64,000 bases of DNA from Clostridiales bacterium. Lineage in GTDB: Bacteria; Bacillota; Clostridia; Oscillospirales; Oscillospiraceae. The position numbers were made by a program, and so were the translations under genes. Where the stretch lies: assembly GCA_004558025.1 (NCBI GenBank), contig SFEG01000008.1, positions 14,493 to 78,492 of the forward strand, in the 5' to 3' direction. The notes under the pieces are model-generated. The model ran no database searches. It saw nothing but the letters and a program-made list of their open reading frames with translations, and was not told the DNA's origin. Shown here piece after piece: positions 56,721-64,000 of the stretch. Every line of letters starts with the position of its first letter. The first letter of the stretch is position 1.

Positions 56721-57908
56721 ATGAAAGACCTAAAACATCTGATCTATTTTGAAAACCTGCTGCAGGACGCTCAGAACGAGCTCGTCACCAAGGCAGTGGA
56801 GGATGGGCAGATAGCACTCGGTTATAACTGCTATTACATACCCGAAGTCCTTCTCAATCTTGAAGGCTGCTTCTCTTCAAGACTTCGTGCACCCAATTGC
56901 ACATCCAGCGACATCGCAAACTACTACATGACAAACCGTACCTGCCCCTATGCACGCTCCATTCTTGAGCGCGCCATTGAAGGCGGATACAACTATCTGA
57001 GCGCTCTGTTCGGCGCGGAGAGCTGCGCTACCATGGAGCGTATGGAGGAGCATTTCTTCCTCATCAATCCCGTAAAGCACGACGGCTTCTTCGTCACCCA
57101 GATCGATCCCCCCATGAAGGGCGATCAGACAAACCTCGATTACTACAAGGCACAGCTCAAGCTCAAGGTCGTTGACGCAATGCGCGACCGCCTCGGCATT
57201 GACGTCTCCGAAGAGGCGATGCGCAAGGCGATCGAGCAGGAAAATGAGCTCAGCCGCATAATCACCGAGATCGGTAATTTCCGCAAGCTCGATAATCCTC
57301 CCATCACCGGCTATGAGTTCCACGTGATCCAGCTCGTGAGCCAGGTCTGCCCGCATAAGCTGATCCTGCCTTACCTCAAGGAGACCCTCGAAGAGATCAA
57401 GACCCGCGAGCCCGAGGAGAAGTTCCCGTTCCGCGCGCGCGTTGCGCTCGTCGGCTCTGAGATCGACGACCCCGAGTTCACAAAGCTAATCGAGATGTGT
57501 GGCGCAATGGTAGTTGCCGACCGCTACTGCTTCGGCTCCTTCCCCAGCAGAGAACAGATCGAGATACGCGACGGCGAGACCGCATTCGACGCTATCTGCC
57601 GCCACTACCTGTACTGGAACCAGTGCGCGCGCTTCATGGACGGCTTCAAGATCGACCAGCGTCATGCTATAGCGACTCAGCTCGTTGAGGACTTCAAGGC
57701 TGACGGCATCATCTACGAAAACATGAAATTCTGCGAGTTCTGGAGCTATGAGAAGGTTCTCGCAAACCACATCTTCACGAACGAAAAGCACATTCCTTGC
57801 TGCACCATCGAGAAGGAGTACTCCCTCGGCGCAGTCGGACAGCTTCGTACACGTTTCCAGGCATTCATCGAATCCCTGGAGATCAAGTCCATTCAGGGAG
57901 GTAAGTAA
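56721..57908 (+). CDS. 2-hydroxyacyl-CoA dehydratase-family protein, small subunit A
   Basis: A 395-residue protein of the HgdB/BcrB-type family whose heterodimers hold [4Fe-4S] clusters and carry out radical dehydration of 2-hydroxyacyl-CoA or Birch-like ring reduction after ATP-driven activation. GYNCYYIPEVLLNLEGCFSSRLRAP (about 34-58, Cys37) is the GYxCSxxPEE motif, and NRTCPYARSILE (Cys75) the second cysteine motif. RARVALVGSEIDDPEFTKLIEMCGAMVVADRYCFGS starts the second Rossmann half, and the ending GQLRTRFQAFIES is standard. ATG 56721 follows GGAAGGGG. It overlaps the next gene by one base. Substrate not known. Confidence 0.9.
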   Translation: MKDLKHLIYFENLLQDAQNELVTKAVEDGQIALGYNCYYIPEVLLNLEGCFSSRLRAPNCTSSDIANYYMTNRTCPYARSILERAIEGGYNYLSALFGAESCATMERMEEHFFLINPVKHDGFFVTQIDPPMKGDQTNLDYYKAQLKLKVVDAMRDRLGIDVSEEAMRKAIEQENELSRIITEIGNFRKLDNPPITGYEFHVIQLVSQVCPHKLILPYLKETLEEIKTREPEEKFPFRARVALVGSEIDDPEFTKLIEMCGAMVVADRYCFGSFPSREQIEIRDGETAFDAICRHYLYWNQCARFMDGFKIDQRHAIATQLVEDFKADGIIYENMKFCEFWSYEKVLANHIFTNEKHIPCCTIEKEYSLGAVGQLRTRFQAFIESLEIKSIQGGK

Positions 57909-59512
57909 TGATGTTCGATAAAGTTATAGCAGCAGTAGATAAAAAGCTTGAACGCTTTGACCCCATATGGCAGGCCGAAAACGGCGTCGGCGGTCAGAGA
58001 TCCCGTTACTACGACAAGACCGGCGTTGCAAAATGGCGTGAATGGCGCGGCGTTAAGGACACCATGGTCGACTACGGCGCATGGCTGAAGAACCTTGCCT
58101 CAATGGCGATGATGGTAGCCTCCGCTCCGATCCCCTGTCTCAAGGGCTTTTGGGAGTACCGCTGGATGGGCTCCTACCTCGGCACCTTCATGTTCATCGA
58201 CCGCCTGTTCGAGGGCTTCCGCGGCTATGAGCTCGTTACTGCACATAAGTGCATGCACGCTATCGTCCGCAGCCTGACCAAGAAGATCGCGTTCTGCCTG
58301 AGCAATGACCGTCGTCTCGGCGGCGGCAAGGATACCGACCGCATCGTTCCCATGGATGAGGTTCTGCCTCCGCTGTTCATGATGGGCTTCAAGGAGCTCG
58401 TTCCGTTCCCTCTGCAGACGCTGCCTGAGTTCATCATCTGCGATGTTGACCAGCACATTGAGCCCTACTACATCGACGTTGCCGAGTCCTTCGGTCTTCC
58501 CGCCGACGTCTGCTCCCGCTGCGCGGCAGAGACCGGCGTTGCTCTCGACGACGCATTCCCCCTCATCGGTAAGGCAATGATCTCGACCAATATGCCATGC
58601 AATGCATCCGAGGCCACCTCCATGTTCCAGCGCCGCCGCATAGGCATGCCGGACTTCCCCGTAACACTCGCCATGATTCACAACGAGCCGGGCGCGCATC
58701 CGTATTCCACCCAGATGCTCAAGGACGCTATCGCCTTCATCGAGAAGGAGTACGGCGTAAAGTACGACTGGGATAACCTCTTTAAGTATGCAAAGCTCAT
58801 GAACGAGCAGAACACCATTGAGCTTGAAAAGTGGGATTACTTCAAGACTCCGTACTCCGCGCTGTGCGGCATAGCGGAGACTCTGTACCGCCTGTATGCT
58901 TGGGCCTCCGTAAACGGCACCGATCCTTACTTCAACAAGGTTGACCGTCAGGTCATAAAGATCATGCGCAAGGCGTATGAGGAGAAGAGAGAGCCCTTCG
59001 GCGGCCGTACCCGCCACCGTGCCTTCCTGTGGGGCCCCTCCGCTGTTTACTACACCGATTTCCCGACCTGGATCCAGAACTGCTGGGGCATCAATATCGT
59101 CCTGAACATGGACTCCACCATGGGTCACAACATGATAAACACCGAGGATCCCGAAGAGGCAATCAAGGATCTGGCTCTGTTCTCCGAAAAGGCTACCATG
59201 CGTCACCACGCCGTCGGCGGCTGGGACAACGTCAACGCTATCTGGGAGTGGGCAAAGAATTTCAACTGCGACATGGTCCTGTTTAACGACAACATCGCCT
59301 GCAAGGGTATGCTCGGCGTCCACGCTCTCATGGAAGAGCAGGCCAGAGAGCTCGGCTTCCACTTCATCTTCATCGAGCATGACCTTGAAGACAGCCGCAC
59401 CGTTTCCCGCCAGGATATGCGTAACTGCGTAAACGGCTACATGTCCGTCGTCCTGGGCGAGAAGCCTCTCGACCCGACCATCGTTGAGTTTGACGACAGC
59501 GAAGCATATTAA
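57908..59512 (+). CDS. 2-hydroxyacyl-CoA dehydratase-family protein, large subunit A
   Basis: A 534-residue partner of the preceding protein, longer than the usual 380-430. An N-terminal extension (about 1-115) with WREWRGVKD and a hydrophobic segment near 62-100 leads to the dehydratase core. Cysteines shared with the later paralogue lie near 202-205 (VCSRC), 231 (NMPCNAS) and about 465 (IACKGM). RHRAFLWGPSAVYYTDFPTWIQNCWGINIVLNMDS begins the second half; FIEHDLEDSRTVSRQDMRNCVNGYM is the C-terminal motif. Stop and start codons of the pair overlap by one base, so the two are coupled and probably form a heterodimer. Confidence 0.88.
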   Translation: MMFDKVIAAVDKKLERFDPIWQAENGVGGQRSRYYDKTGVAKWREWRGVKDTMVDYGAWLKNLASMAMMVASAPIPCLKGFWEYRWMGSYLGTFMFIDRLFEGFRGYELVTAHKCMHAIVRSLTKKIAFCLSNDRRLGGGKDTDRIVPMDEVLPPLFMMGFKELVPFPLQTLPEFIICDVDQHIEPYYIDVAESFGLPADVCSRCAAETGVALDDAFPLIGKAMISTNMPCNASEATSMFQRRRIGMPDFPVTLAMIHNEPGAHPYSTQMLKDAIAFIEKEYGVKYDWDNLFKYAKLMNEQNTIELEKWDYFKTPYSALCGIAETLYRLYAWASVNGTDPYFNKVDRQVIKIMRKAYEEKREPFGGRTRHRAFLWGPSAVYYTDFPTWIQNCWGINIVLNMDSTMGHNMINTEDPEEAIKDLALFSEKATMRHHAVGGWDNVNAIWEWAKNFNCDMVLFNDNIACKGMLGVHALMEEQARELGFHFIFIEHDLEDSRTVSRQDMRNCVNGYMSVVLGEKPLDPTIVEFDDSEAY

Positions 59513-59530
59513 TAGGAGGATATAATAACG

Positions 59531-59704
59531 ATGAAAAACGTTGCAAAGATCGGCGGCAAGCTCGCCATGTTCGCATTCCTCGCTTTTGTCGGCACCTTTA
59601 CCCTGTACATCACCAACGGCGAAAACAAGCTCATCTACTATGTCATTCGCCCGCTGCTGAACAAGCATTACGATTCCCAGGTTCGTGACCGCAGGATCGT
59701 CTGA
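59531..59704 (+). CDS. Small single-pass membrane protein in the 2-HAD operon
   Basis: A 57-residue protein starting 18 bases after the large subunit gene, with AGGAGGA about 11 bases before its ATG. A basic N terminus (MKNVAKIGGK) precedes one membrane helix (about 10-28, LAMFAFLAFVGTFTLYIT), and a basic, tyrosine-containing tail of about 28 residues follows. A terminator lies 20 bases after the stop, so it is the third gene of the first unit. Its place suggests that it anchors or escorts the dehydratase pair at the membrane. Family unknown. Confidence 0.75.
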   Translation: MKNVAKIGGKLAMFAFLAFVGTFTLYITNGENKLIYYVIRPLLNKHYDSQVRDRRIV

Positions 59705-59723
59705 TTGCGTATTTTAATCACTG

Positions 59724-59753
59724 AGAGACCCCGAACTTCGGGGTCTCTTTTTT
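59724..59753 (+). terminator. Terminator after the first 2-HAD unit
   Basis: GAGACCCCGAA (59725-59735) and TTCGGGGTCTC (59737-59747), then six T residues. Confidence 0.93.
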
Positions 59754-59767
59754 CGCTTGCGAGCAAA

Positions 59768-59796
59768 TTGACAATTTTGTTGAATGTGTATAGCAG
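59768..59796 (+). promoter_or_regulatory. Possible promoter of the CooC-2-HAD unit
   Basis: TTGACA (59768-59773) and TAGCAG (59791-59796), spacer 17; the -10 is poor. A further start site may exist in 59800-59900. The leader would be long, about 135 bases, without an obvious fold. Confidence 0.45.
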
Positions 59797-59935
59797 AACA
59801 CGTTTTTTATGCAAAAAAACCTGAAATTTTCATATAAAAGGACGTATATTCTCTTGCAAAACCAAGGCACTTGTGTTAAACTGTTATCAAAATGCGTAAG
59901 GTATGTATAAGCGCAATTGAAGGGGGGACGTATTA

Positions 59936-60700
59936 TTGGAAAACAAAGCGAAGATCATAGCGGTCGCCGGTAAGGGCGGCGTCGGCAAGACGTCGATCTC
60001 GGCATCGATCGTAAGGCTTTTGGTGGAGAATTTCCCGGATAAAAAGATCCTTGCGATAGATGCAGACCCCGCTGTCGGCCTGTCTGTCGCTCTCGGCGTT
60101 GATGTTAAGCTCACACTTGACGATATCCGCATGAGCATCGTTGACAGCGTCGAAAACGGCGAAACAAGAGAAGCGCTTGAGCTTTTGAGCGAGGCGCGAT
60201 TCAAAATCTTTGACGCACTGGTCGAAATGCCCGGCTTTGCATTTCTCGGCATCGGCAGGCCCGAAAGCTCCGGCTGCTACTGCAAGGTCAATTCCTACCT
60301 GAAGGAAGTCATCGGCATTCTGGCAAACAGCTTCGACTATGTCGTCATTGACGGTGAGGCCGGCATTGAGCAGATACAGCGCCGCGTTATGGATAAGGTA
60401 ACGCATCTGCTGCTCGTCACCGACCAGAGCAAAAAGGGCTGCCAGGTCGTATCAACGATCAAGAACGTCGCAGACGAGCTGATCGTTTACGATAAGATCG
60501 GCGCCATCGTAAACAGAATGACAAATCCCGAGCTCGCGGAGCTCATAACAGTGCCCGGTGTTGACATCGTGGCGCGCATCCCTGCGGACAATGCATTTGC
60601 CGCAAACGATATTAAGGGTCAGAGTGTGCTCAATCTGCCCGAAGATTCTCTTATGCTCAACGGAGTAAAGGAAGCACTCCAAAAAATAGAAATTCTTTGA
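59936..60700 (+). CDS. CooC-type MinD-like ATPase, metal-cluster maturation factor
   Basis: A 254-residue P-loop ATPase. The deviant Walker A GKGGVGKT (12-19) with signature lysine and ILAIDADPAVGLSVALG are of the MinD/CooC group. The CxC motif GCYC (Cys114, Cys116) is the dimeric metal site by which CooC of CO dehydrogenase binds nickel. VVIDGEAGIEQIQRR and LLVTDQSKKGCQVV are also CooC-like. Start is TTG with GGGGGGACG 9-10 bases upstream. It is followed 16 bases later by a 2-HAD subunit; no CO dehydrogenase gene is visible. It may mature the dehydratase-like metal centre here, which would be new (inference). Confidence 0.88.
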   Translation: MENKAKIIAVAGKGGVGKTSISASIVRLLVENFPDKKILAIDADPAVGLSVALGVDVKLTLDDIRMSIVDSVENGETREALELLSEARFKIFDALVEMPGFAFLGIGRPESSGCYCKVNSYLKEVIGILANSFDYVVIDGEAGIEQIQRRVMDKVTHLLLVTDQSKKGCQVVSTIKNVADELIVYDKIGAIVNRMTNPELAELITVPGVDIVARIPADNAFAANDIKGQSVLNLPEDSLMLNGVKEALQKIEIL

Positions 60701-60716
60701 AGAAGAGGTGTAACAT

Positions 60717-61805
60717 TTGAAAGATCTTAAGCATCTGATCTACAACATAGGCAACTGTTTCTCCGTGCGTCTGCGCGCACCGAAGACAGGTTCGATCGAC
60801 ATCGCGACCTACTACATGTCCAACTACACCTGCGAGTACGCACGCGCACTCGTAGAACGTGCAATTGAGGGCGGCTATCAGTTCCTCGACGCAATGATCG
60901 GTGTAGACGCATGCTCCATGATGAACCGTGCAATGGAGCATTTCGAGGTCCTGAAGGTCAACGATAAGGAAAAGTTCTTTGTAACTCACATGGACATTCC
61001 TTTCAAGGTGACCGACTATACCCTCGAAGCTTACGAAACCCAGATGCAGATCCACGTTTTGGATAACCTGAAGGAGAAGTTCGGTATCGACACCTCCGAG
61101 AAGGCTATCCGCAAGGCTGTTAAGGAGCACAACGAAGTCTGCAAGATCCTCACCGAGATCGGCGATATGCGCAAGGCTGAAAACCCCGTTATCACCGGCT
61201 ATGAGTATCACGTCCTGAACCTCGTTTCCTTCACCTGCCCGAAGAGACTCATTCTCCCCTACCTGAAGGAGACCCTGAAAGAGCTCAAGGCTCGCAAGCC
61301 CGATCCCAAGCCCTGGTTCCGCGCAAGAGTTGCTATCGTTGGTTCCGAGATCGACGATCCCAACCTCACCAAGCTTATCGAAGGCTGCGGTGCATTTGTC
61401 TGCTCCGACCGTCACTGCTTCGGCTCGACTCCCGGCCGTGAGGTCATCGAGCTCAATGACGACGAGCCCGCACTCAGACAGATCTGCCGTCACGTAATGG
61501 AGCACTCCGAGTGCGCACGTTACATATCCGATGAGAAGGTCATGCAGCGTCGTCACACCGCAGACCGCCTTGCAAAAGAGTACCACGCAGAAGGCATCAT
61601 CTACGAGCAGATGAAGTACTGCGACTACTGGGGCTTCGAGCGTGCACTCGTCAGCCATGTTATGGCTGAGGAATACGGCTGGCCCGTACTGTCCATCGAT
61701 AGACTGTACAACAACGGTAACTCTGGTCAGCTCCGTACCCGCTGCCAGGCCTTTGTTGAGTCTCTGGAGATCAAGCGTATTCATAAAGAGGAGGGCATAA
61801 AGTAA
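60717..61805 (+). CDS. 2-hydroxyacyl-CoA dehydratase-family protein, small subunit B (first motif deleted)
   Basis: A 362-residue paralogue of small subunit A. Both begin MKDLKHLIY, but here 36 residues are missing right after, including the GYxCxxxPE motif and its cysteine; the sequence resumes at NCFSVRLRAP. The second motif NYTCEYARALVE (Cys39) and the rest, including RARVAIVGSEIDDPNLTKLIEGCG and GQLRTRCQAFVESLEIK, stay closely similar. Start is TTG with GAAGAGGTG upstream. The missing ligand implies an altered or absent cluster, or another ligand in its place. Overlaps the large subunit gene by one base. Confidence 0.88.
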   Translation: MKDLKHLIYNIGNCFSVRLRAPKTGSIDIATYYMSNYTCEYARALVERAIEGGYQFLDAMIGVDACSMMNRAMEHFEVLKVNDKEKFFVTHMDIPFKVTDYTLEAYETQMQIHVLDNLKEKFGIDTSEKAIRKAVKEHNEVCKILTEIGDMRKAENPVITGYEYHVLNLVSFTCPKRLILPYLKETLKELKARKPDPKPWFRARVAIVGSEIDDPNLTKLIEGCGAFVCSDRHCFGSTPGREVIELNDDEPALRQICRHVMEHSECARYISDEKVMQRRHTADRLAKEYHAEGIIYEQMKYCDYWGFERALVSHVMAEEYGWPVLSIDRLYNNGNSGQLRTRCQAFVESLEIKRIHKEEGIK

Positions 61806-63592
61806 TGGCTAAGACTCCTAAATATCCTAATCCTAAGTTTTTCAAGGCGAAAGACAATATCGATTGGAAGAAGCAGTGGGAAAACCTGAAGGTTTGCGGC
61901 GGCATCTTCTATGATATGCTCAAAGAGACCGATTGGGAAGCATTCAAAAACGGCTGGAAGAACACCCTGAAGATGGATGCAGAACGCATCAAGGAAGAGT
62001 ACCATGCATTCATGGCACTCGACCAGCAGGGTAAGCTTGATGCTATCCTCTACGGTGAAAAGAGACTTGGCAGACTGTATGCCAAGGGCGCAATGGCAAC
62101 CGTTCGTCGTGAGTGGCGCGGCATCAAGGACACCGCATATGACTTCTACGAGTGGGCTCGTATGTGGGGCATGCTCCTTATGACCTTCTCCAAGGATCTC
62201 ATTCCCGCACTCAACAGTGCTCTGCACTACCGCTGGATGATCTCCTACTTCTGCTGCCACGGCTTTATGGATAAGAACATCATGGGTCAGCGCGGCCGCG
62301 CTCTCCGCATGAGCCACCTGCTTATCTACGATATATTCCGCTATGTTGCAGAGAACCTCGTTCTTCTGTCCAAGGCTGACCGCAAGAACGGCAACAGCAA
62401 CGAGCTCAACAAGATGCTCGTAACCTTTGACGAGATGACCATGGGTCAGATCATGGCAGGCTTCCCCGATCTGTGCGGTATTCCGTATCAGCTGCTGCCC
62501 GTCTTCCTCGTCTCTGAGATCGACCAGCTCACCTGCGTACCTTACATCGACGCAGTCGAGTCCTTCGGTCTGCCCGCAGACTGCTGCCCGGTTCCTTCCT
62601 CCGAATGCGGCGCACTGGTTATCGACGCACTGCCCGATATGGGCTCCTGCTTCATCTCCAGCTCCATGCCCTGCGACGGCTCCACCATGGCATCCTCTTA
62701 CTTTGCACGCCGCTTCCCGAACACTCCCGTGTTCCACCTCTGCTTCCCCGTACGTTACGAGGACGAATCCGTCCTTCAGTCGGCAGCCGAGGATATCAAG
62801 GCCTGCATAAAGTTTATCGAGGATAAGACCGGTGCGAAGTGGAATTGGGATGCTTACTTCACGGCTATGAAGCGCTTCAACAAGGAGACTTCCTATGAGC
62901 TCGAGAAGTGGGAAATTAACAAGACCAAGTATCCGCAGCTTATCGGCCCCTGCTACGAGCTGTTCCGCAAATGGAACTACGAGATGGACGGCGGTATCGA
63001 TCCCCGCGTCATATCCACCTGCGAAAAGGTCAGCAAGCTGATCCGCGAGGCATATGAGGATCGCGACGAAGCTTGGGTCGGCAAGATGAAGTACCGTGCG
63101 ATCGTATGGTCCTGCCCGGCTCACTACTACGCAAACTTCTCCAACTGGGCTGCCAACTGCTGGGGCATCGATGTCCTGGTAGAGATGGAGTCTCTCAACT
63201 TCACCAAGCCCCTCGAGACCGAGGACAAGGAAGAGGCATTGCGCGACCTGGCTCGCCTGTACGAGCGTATGGTTATGCGCCGTCACACCAACGGCGGTTA
63301 CCACAACGTCGTAACCGAGCTGTGGCGTCAGTGCGAAGCATGGGATGCAAAGCTCATCATCATGTATCAGAACGTTGCATGTAAGAACATGGCAACTGTT
63401 CAGGGCCTGCTTGACGATCAGGGCCGTGAGCGTGGCTACGATCTTATCTGGATCGAGCACGACCTTATGGACCCGCGTACCGTTTCCCGCCGCACCATGC
63501 GCGACAAGGTCAACGAGTACATGCGCACCGTTAAGAACGCAGAGCCTGTCGATCCTTCCCTCGTAGAGTTCGAGGACGAAGTCTGCATGTAA
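61805..63592 (+). CDS. 2-hydroxyacyl-CoA dehydratase-family protein, large subunit B
   Basis: A 595-residue paralogue of large subunit A, with about 60 more residues at the N terminus (WKKQWENLKVCGGIFYDML ...). VRREWRGIKDTAYDFYEWARMWGMLLM matches the WREWRGVKD region of the first copy. Cysteine positions are conserved: ADCCPVPSSEC near 260-269, SMPCDGS near 290 and VACKNM near 525. YRAIVWSCPAHYYANFSNWAANCWGIDVLVEMES and WIEHDLMDPRTVSRRTMRDKVNEYM correspond to the second half of copy A. It forms the presumed heterodimer with small subunit B. AAAGAGGAGGGC precedes the ATG. Confidence 0.88.
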   Translation: MAKTPKYPNPKFFKAKDNIDWKKQWENLKVCGGIFYDMLKETDWEAFKNGWKNTLKMDAERIKEEYHAFMALDQQGKLDAILYGEKRLGRLYAKGAMATVRREWRGIKDTAYDFYEWARMWGMLLMTFSKDLIPALNSALHYRWMISYFCCHGFMDKNIMGQRGRALRMSHLLIYDIFRYVAENLVLLSKADRKNGNSNELNKMLVTFDEMTMGQIMAGFPDLCGIPYQLLPVFLVSEIDQLTCVPYIDAVESFGLPADCCPVPSSECGALVIDALPDMGSCFISSSMPCDGSTMASSYFARRFPNTPVFHLCFPVRYEDESVLQSAAEDIKACIKFIEDKTGAKWNWDAYFTAMKRFNKETSYELEKWEINKTKYPQLIGPCYELFRKWNYEMDGGIDPRVISTCEKVSKLIREAYEDRDEAWVGKMKYRAIVWSCPAHYYANFSNWAANCWGIDVLVEMESLNFTKPLETEDKEEALRDLARLYERMVMRRHTNGGYHNVVTELWRQCEAWDAKLIIMYQNVACKNMATVQGLLDDQGRERGYDLIWIEHDLMDPRTVSRRTMRDKVNEYMRTVKNAEPVDPSLVEFEDEVCM

Positions 63593-63594
63593 TT

Positions 63595-63737
63595 GCGTTA
63601 AGCAAACATGCCGGTGGCATGTTTGCAGCAATTACCGCAGGAGCTATGCTCCGAGGATGGCAGCTCGTGCGTTAAGCAAACATACCGGTGGCATGTTTGC
63701 AGCAATTACTGCAGGAGCTATGCTCCGAGGATGGCAG
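63595..63737 (+). repeat. Tandem 69-bp structured repeat in the leader of the activator gene
   Basis: Copies at 63595-63663 and 63669-63737 differ at only a few positions. Each holds a GCAAACATGCC/GGCATGTTTGC hairpin (second copy with one change) and a GGAGC/GCTCC hairpin. The ATGCC-GGT-GGCAT core recurs elsewhere in the window. Downstream, AATGCCATCC (about 63748-63757) can pair with GGATGGCA at the end of the second copy. An attenuator, an RNA-processing site or a mobile repeat are possible readings. Confidence 0.8.
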
Positions 63738-63808
63738 TAAAATTAAAATGCCATCCCCGGACGGCGCTTAAAGCGCCAACAATGAATAATTAATTGGAGG
63801 AAATTATA

Positions 63809-64000
63809 ATGAAATATTTTGGCGGTTGTGACGTAGGTTCGACCTACACAAAGGCAGTCATACTCGACGAGAACGGCAAGATGGTAGCAGACACCACCAT
63901 CCGCAGCAAGATCAATTCCGAGGCATCCGCAGTAGCGGCAATGGCAGAAGTGTGCGAGAAGGCAGGCCTGAAGAGCTCGAAGGATCTCGAGTACCTCATC
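63809..64000 (+). CDS. BcrA/BadG/HgdC-type ATPase, activator of 2-HAD enzymes, 5' part
   Basis: The first 64 codons of an ASKHA-fold ATPase; the rest lies beyond the window. YFGGCDVGSTYTKAVILDENGKMV is the phosphate-1 motif of the activator family, which uses ATP hydrolysis to drive a low-potential electron from its [4Fe-4S] cluster into the dehydratase or reductase. GGAGG lies 8 bases before the ATG. It follows the second 2-HAD pair after a 216-base leader with tandem repeats. The cluster cysteines are not yet reached, so the archerase type cannot be told. Confidence 0.9.
   Translation, partial: MKYFGGCDVGSTYTKAVILDENGKMVADTTIRSKINSEASAVAAMAEVCEKAGLKSSKDLEYLI

Noticed and set aside
58100..63631. 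Long minus-strand frames (522 and 616 codons) opposite the 2-HAD large subunits
   Set aside because: Shadow frames of highly expressed genes with biased codons; no start signals and no domains.
63608..63793. Open frame of 61 codons across the tandem repeat
   Set aside because: It only encodes the translated repeat twice, has no ribosome binding site, and lies in a structured leader.

Overview
The window looks like the chromosome of a spore-forming, fairly GC-rich member of the Clostridia; an Oscillospiraceae-type gut anaerobe is my inference. The evidence is an alpha/beta small acid-soluble spore protein with a sigma-G-like promoter, a SpoIIQ-type LytM protein with a sigma-F-like promoter, a T-box leader before pheST, an rplU-rpmA-obg cluster, AGGAGG-type ribosome binding sites, sortase B, FeoAB, ferredoxin-type oxidoreductases, and several oxygen-sensitive 2-hydroxyacyl-CoA dehydratase/benzoyl-CoA reductase-type (2-HAD) proteins.

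Layout. 1-888: 3' end of a Na+/alanine symporter. 900-4480: two ABC-2 exporters facing each other, the first behind a YtrA-type GntR repressor and its operator. 4500-8110: trmO, a half-length P-type ATPase, an HMA-SafE membrane protein, plsY. 8270-9770: two related small proteins of unknown family, an SCP2-domain protein and an isolated ireB. 9870-13890: pheST with a T-box leader; PheT carries an extra tRNA-binding-like OB domain. 13990-17200: a lipoprotein, a mazF-type toxin, a hypothetical protein, pyrimidine-nucleoside phosphorylase and a 350-bp element bounded by 30-bp inverted repeats. 17200-22920: an EF-G-like GTPase, a long pseudo-P-type ATPase and rlmB. 23100-29700: a rhomboid-like protein, a beta-propeller protein, an EFR1-type ferredoxin, a large FAD/Fe-S oxidoreductase and hypA. 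29860-34930: two YhgE/Pip proteins with a small membrane protein between them. 35200-42000: SASP, obg-rpmA-rplU, cardiolipin synthase, acetate kinase, tmcAL. 42030-43990: a Mur ligase fused to leucine-rich repeats. 44250-49320: a complete Liv branched-chain amino-acid ABC transporter. 49400-51880: feoA-feoB-Cys-rich protein under two DtxR-like boxes. 52360-55320: spoIIQ, a damaged tRNA-Met abutting tRNA-Glu, and sortase B with its likely repeat-rich substrate. 55670-56540: a pyridoxal kinase-type protein.

The most notable region is 56600-64000 (it runs off the window). It holds two successive pairs of 2-HAD proteins (small + large, small + large), a 57-residue one-pass membrane protein after the first pair, a CooC-type metal-chaperone ATPase with its CxC motif before the second pair, and the start of a BcrA/HgdC-type ATP-dependent activator behind a tandem 69-bp structured repeat. 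No CoA transferase, acyl-CoA dehydrogenase or other pathway gene accompanies them, so substrate and reaction are open. The second small subunit has lost the segment that normally carries the first conserved cysteine. This is the best candidate in the window for an undescribed redox system.

All calls come from reading the sequence and from knowledge of the families; no database search was possible.
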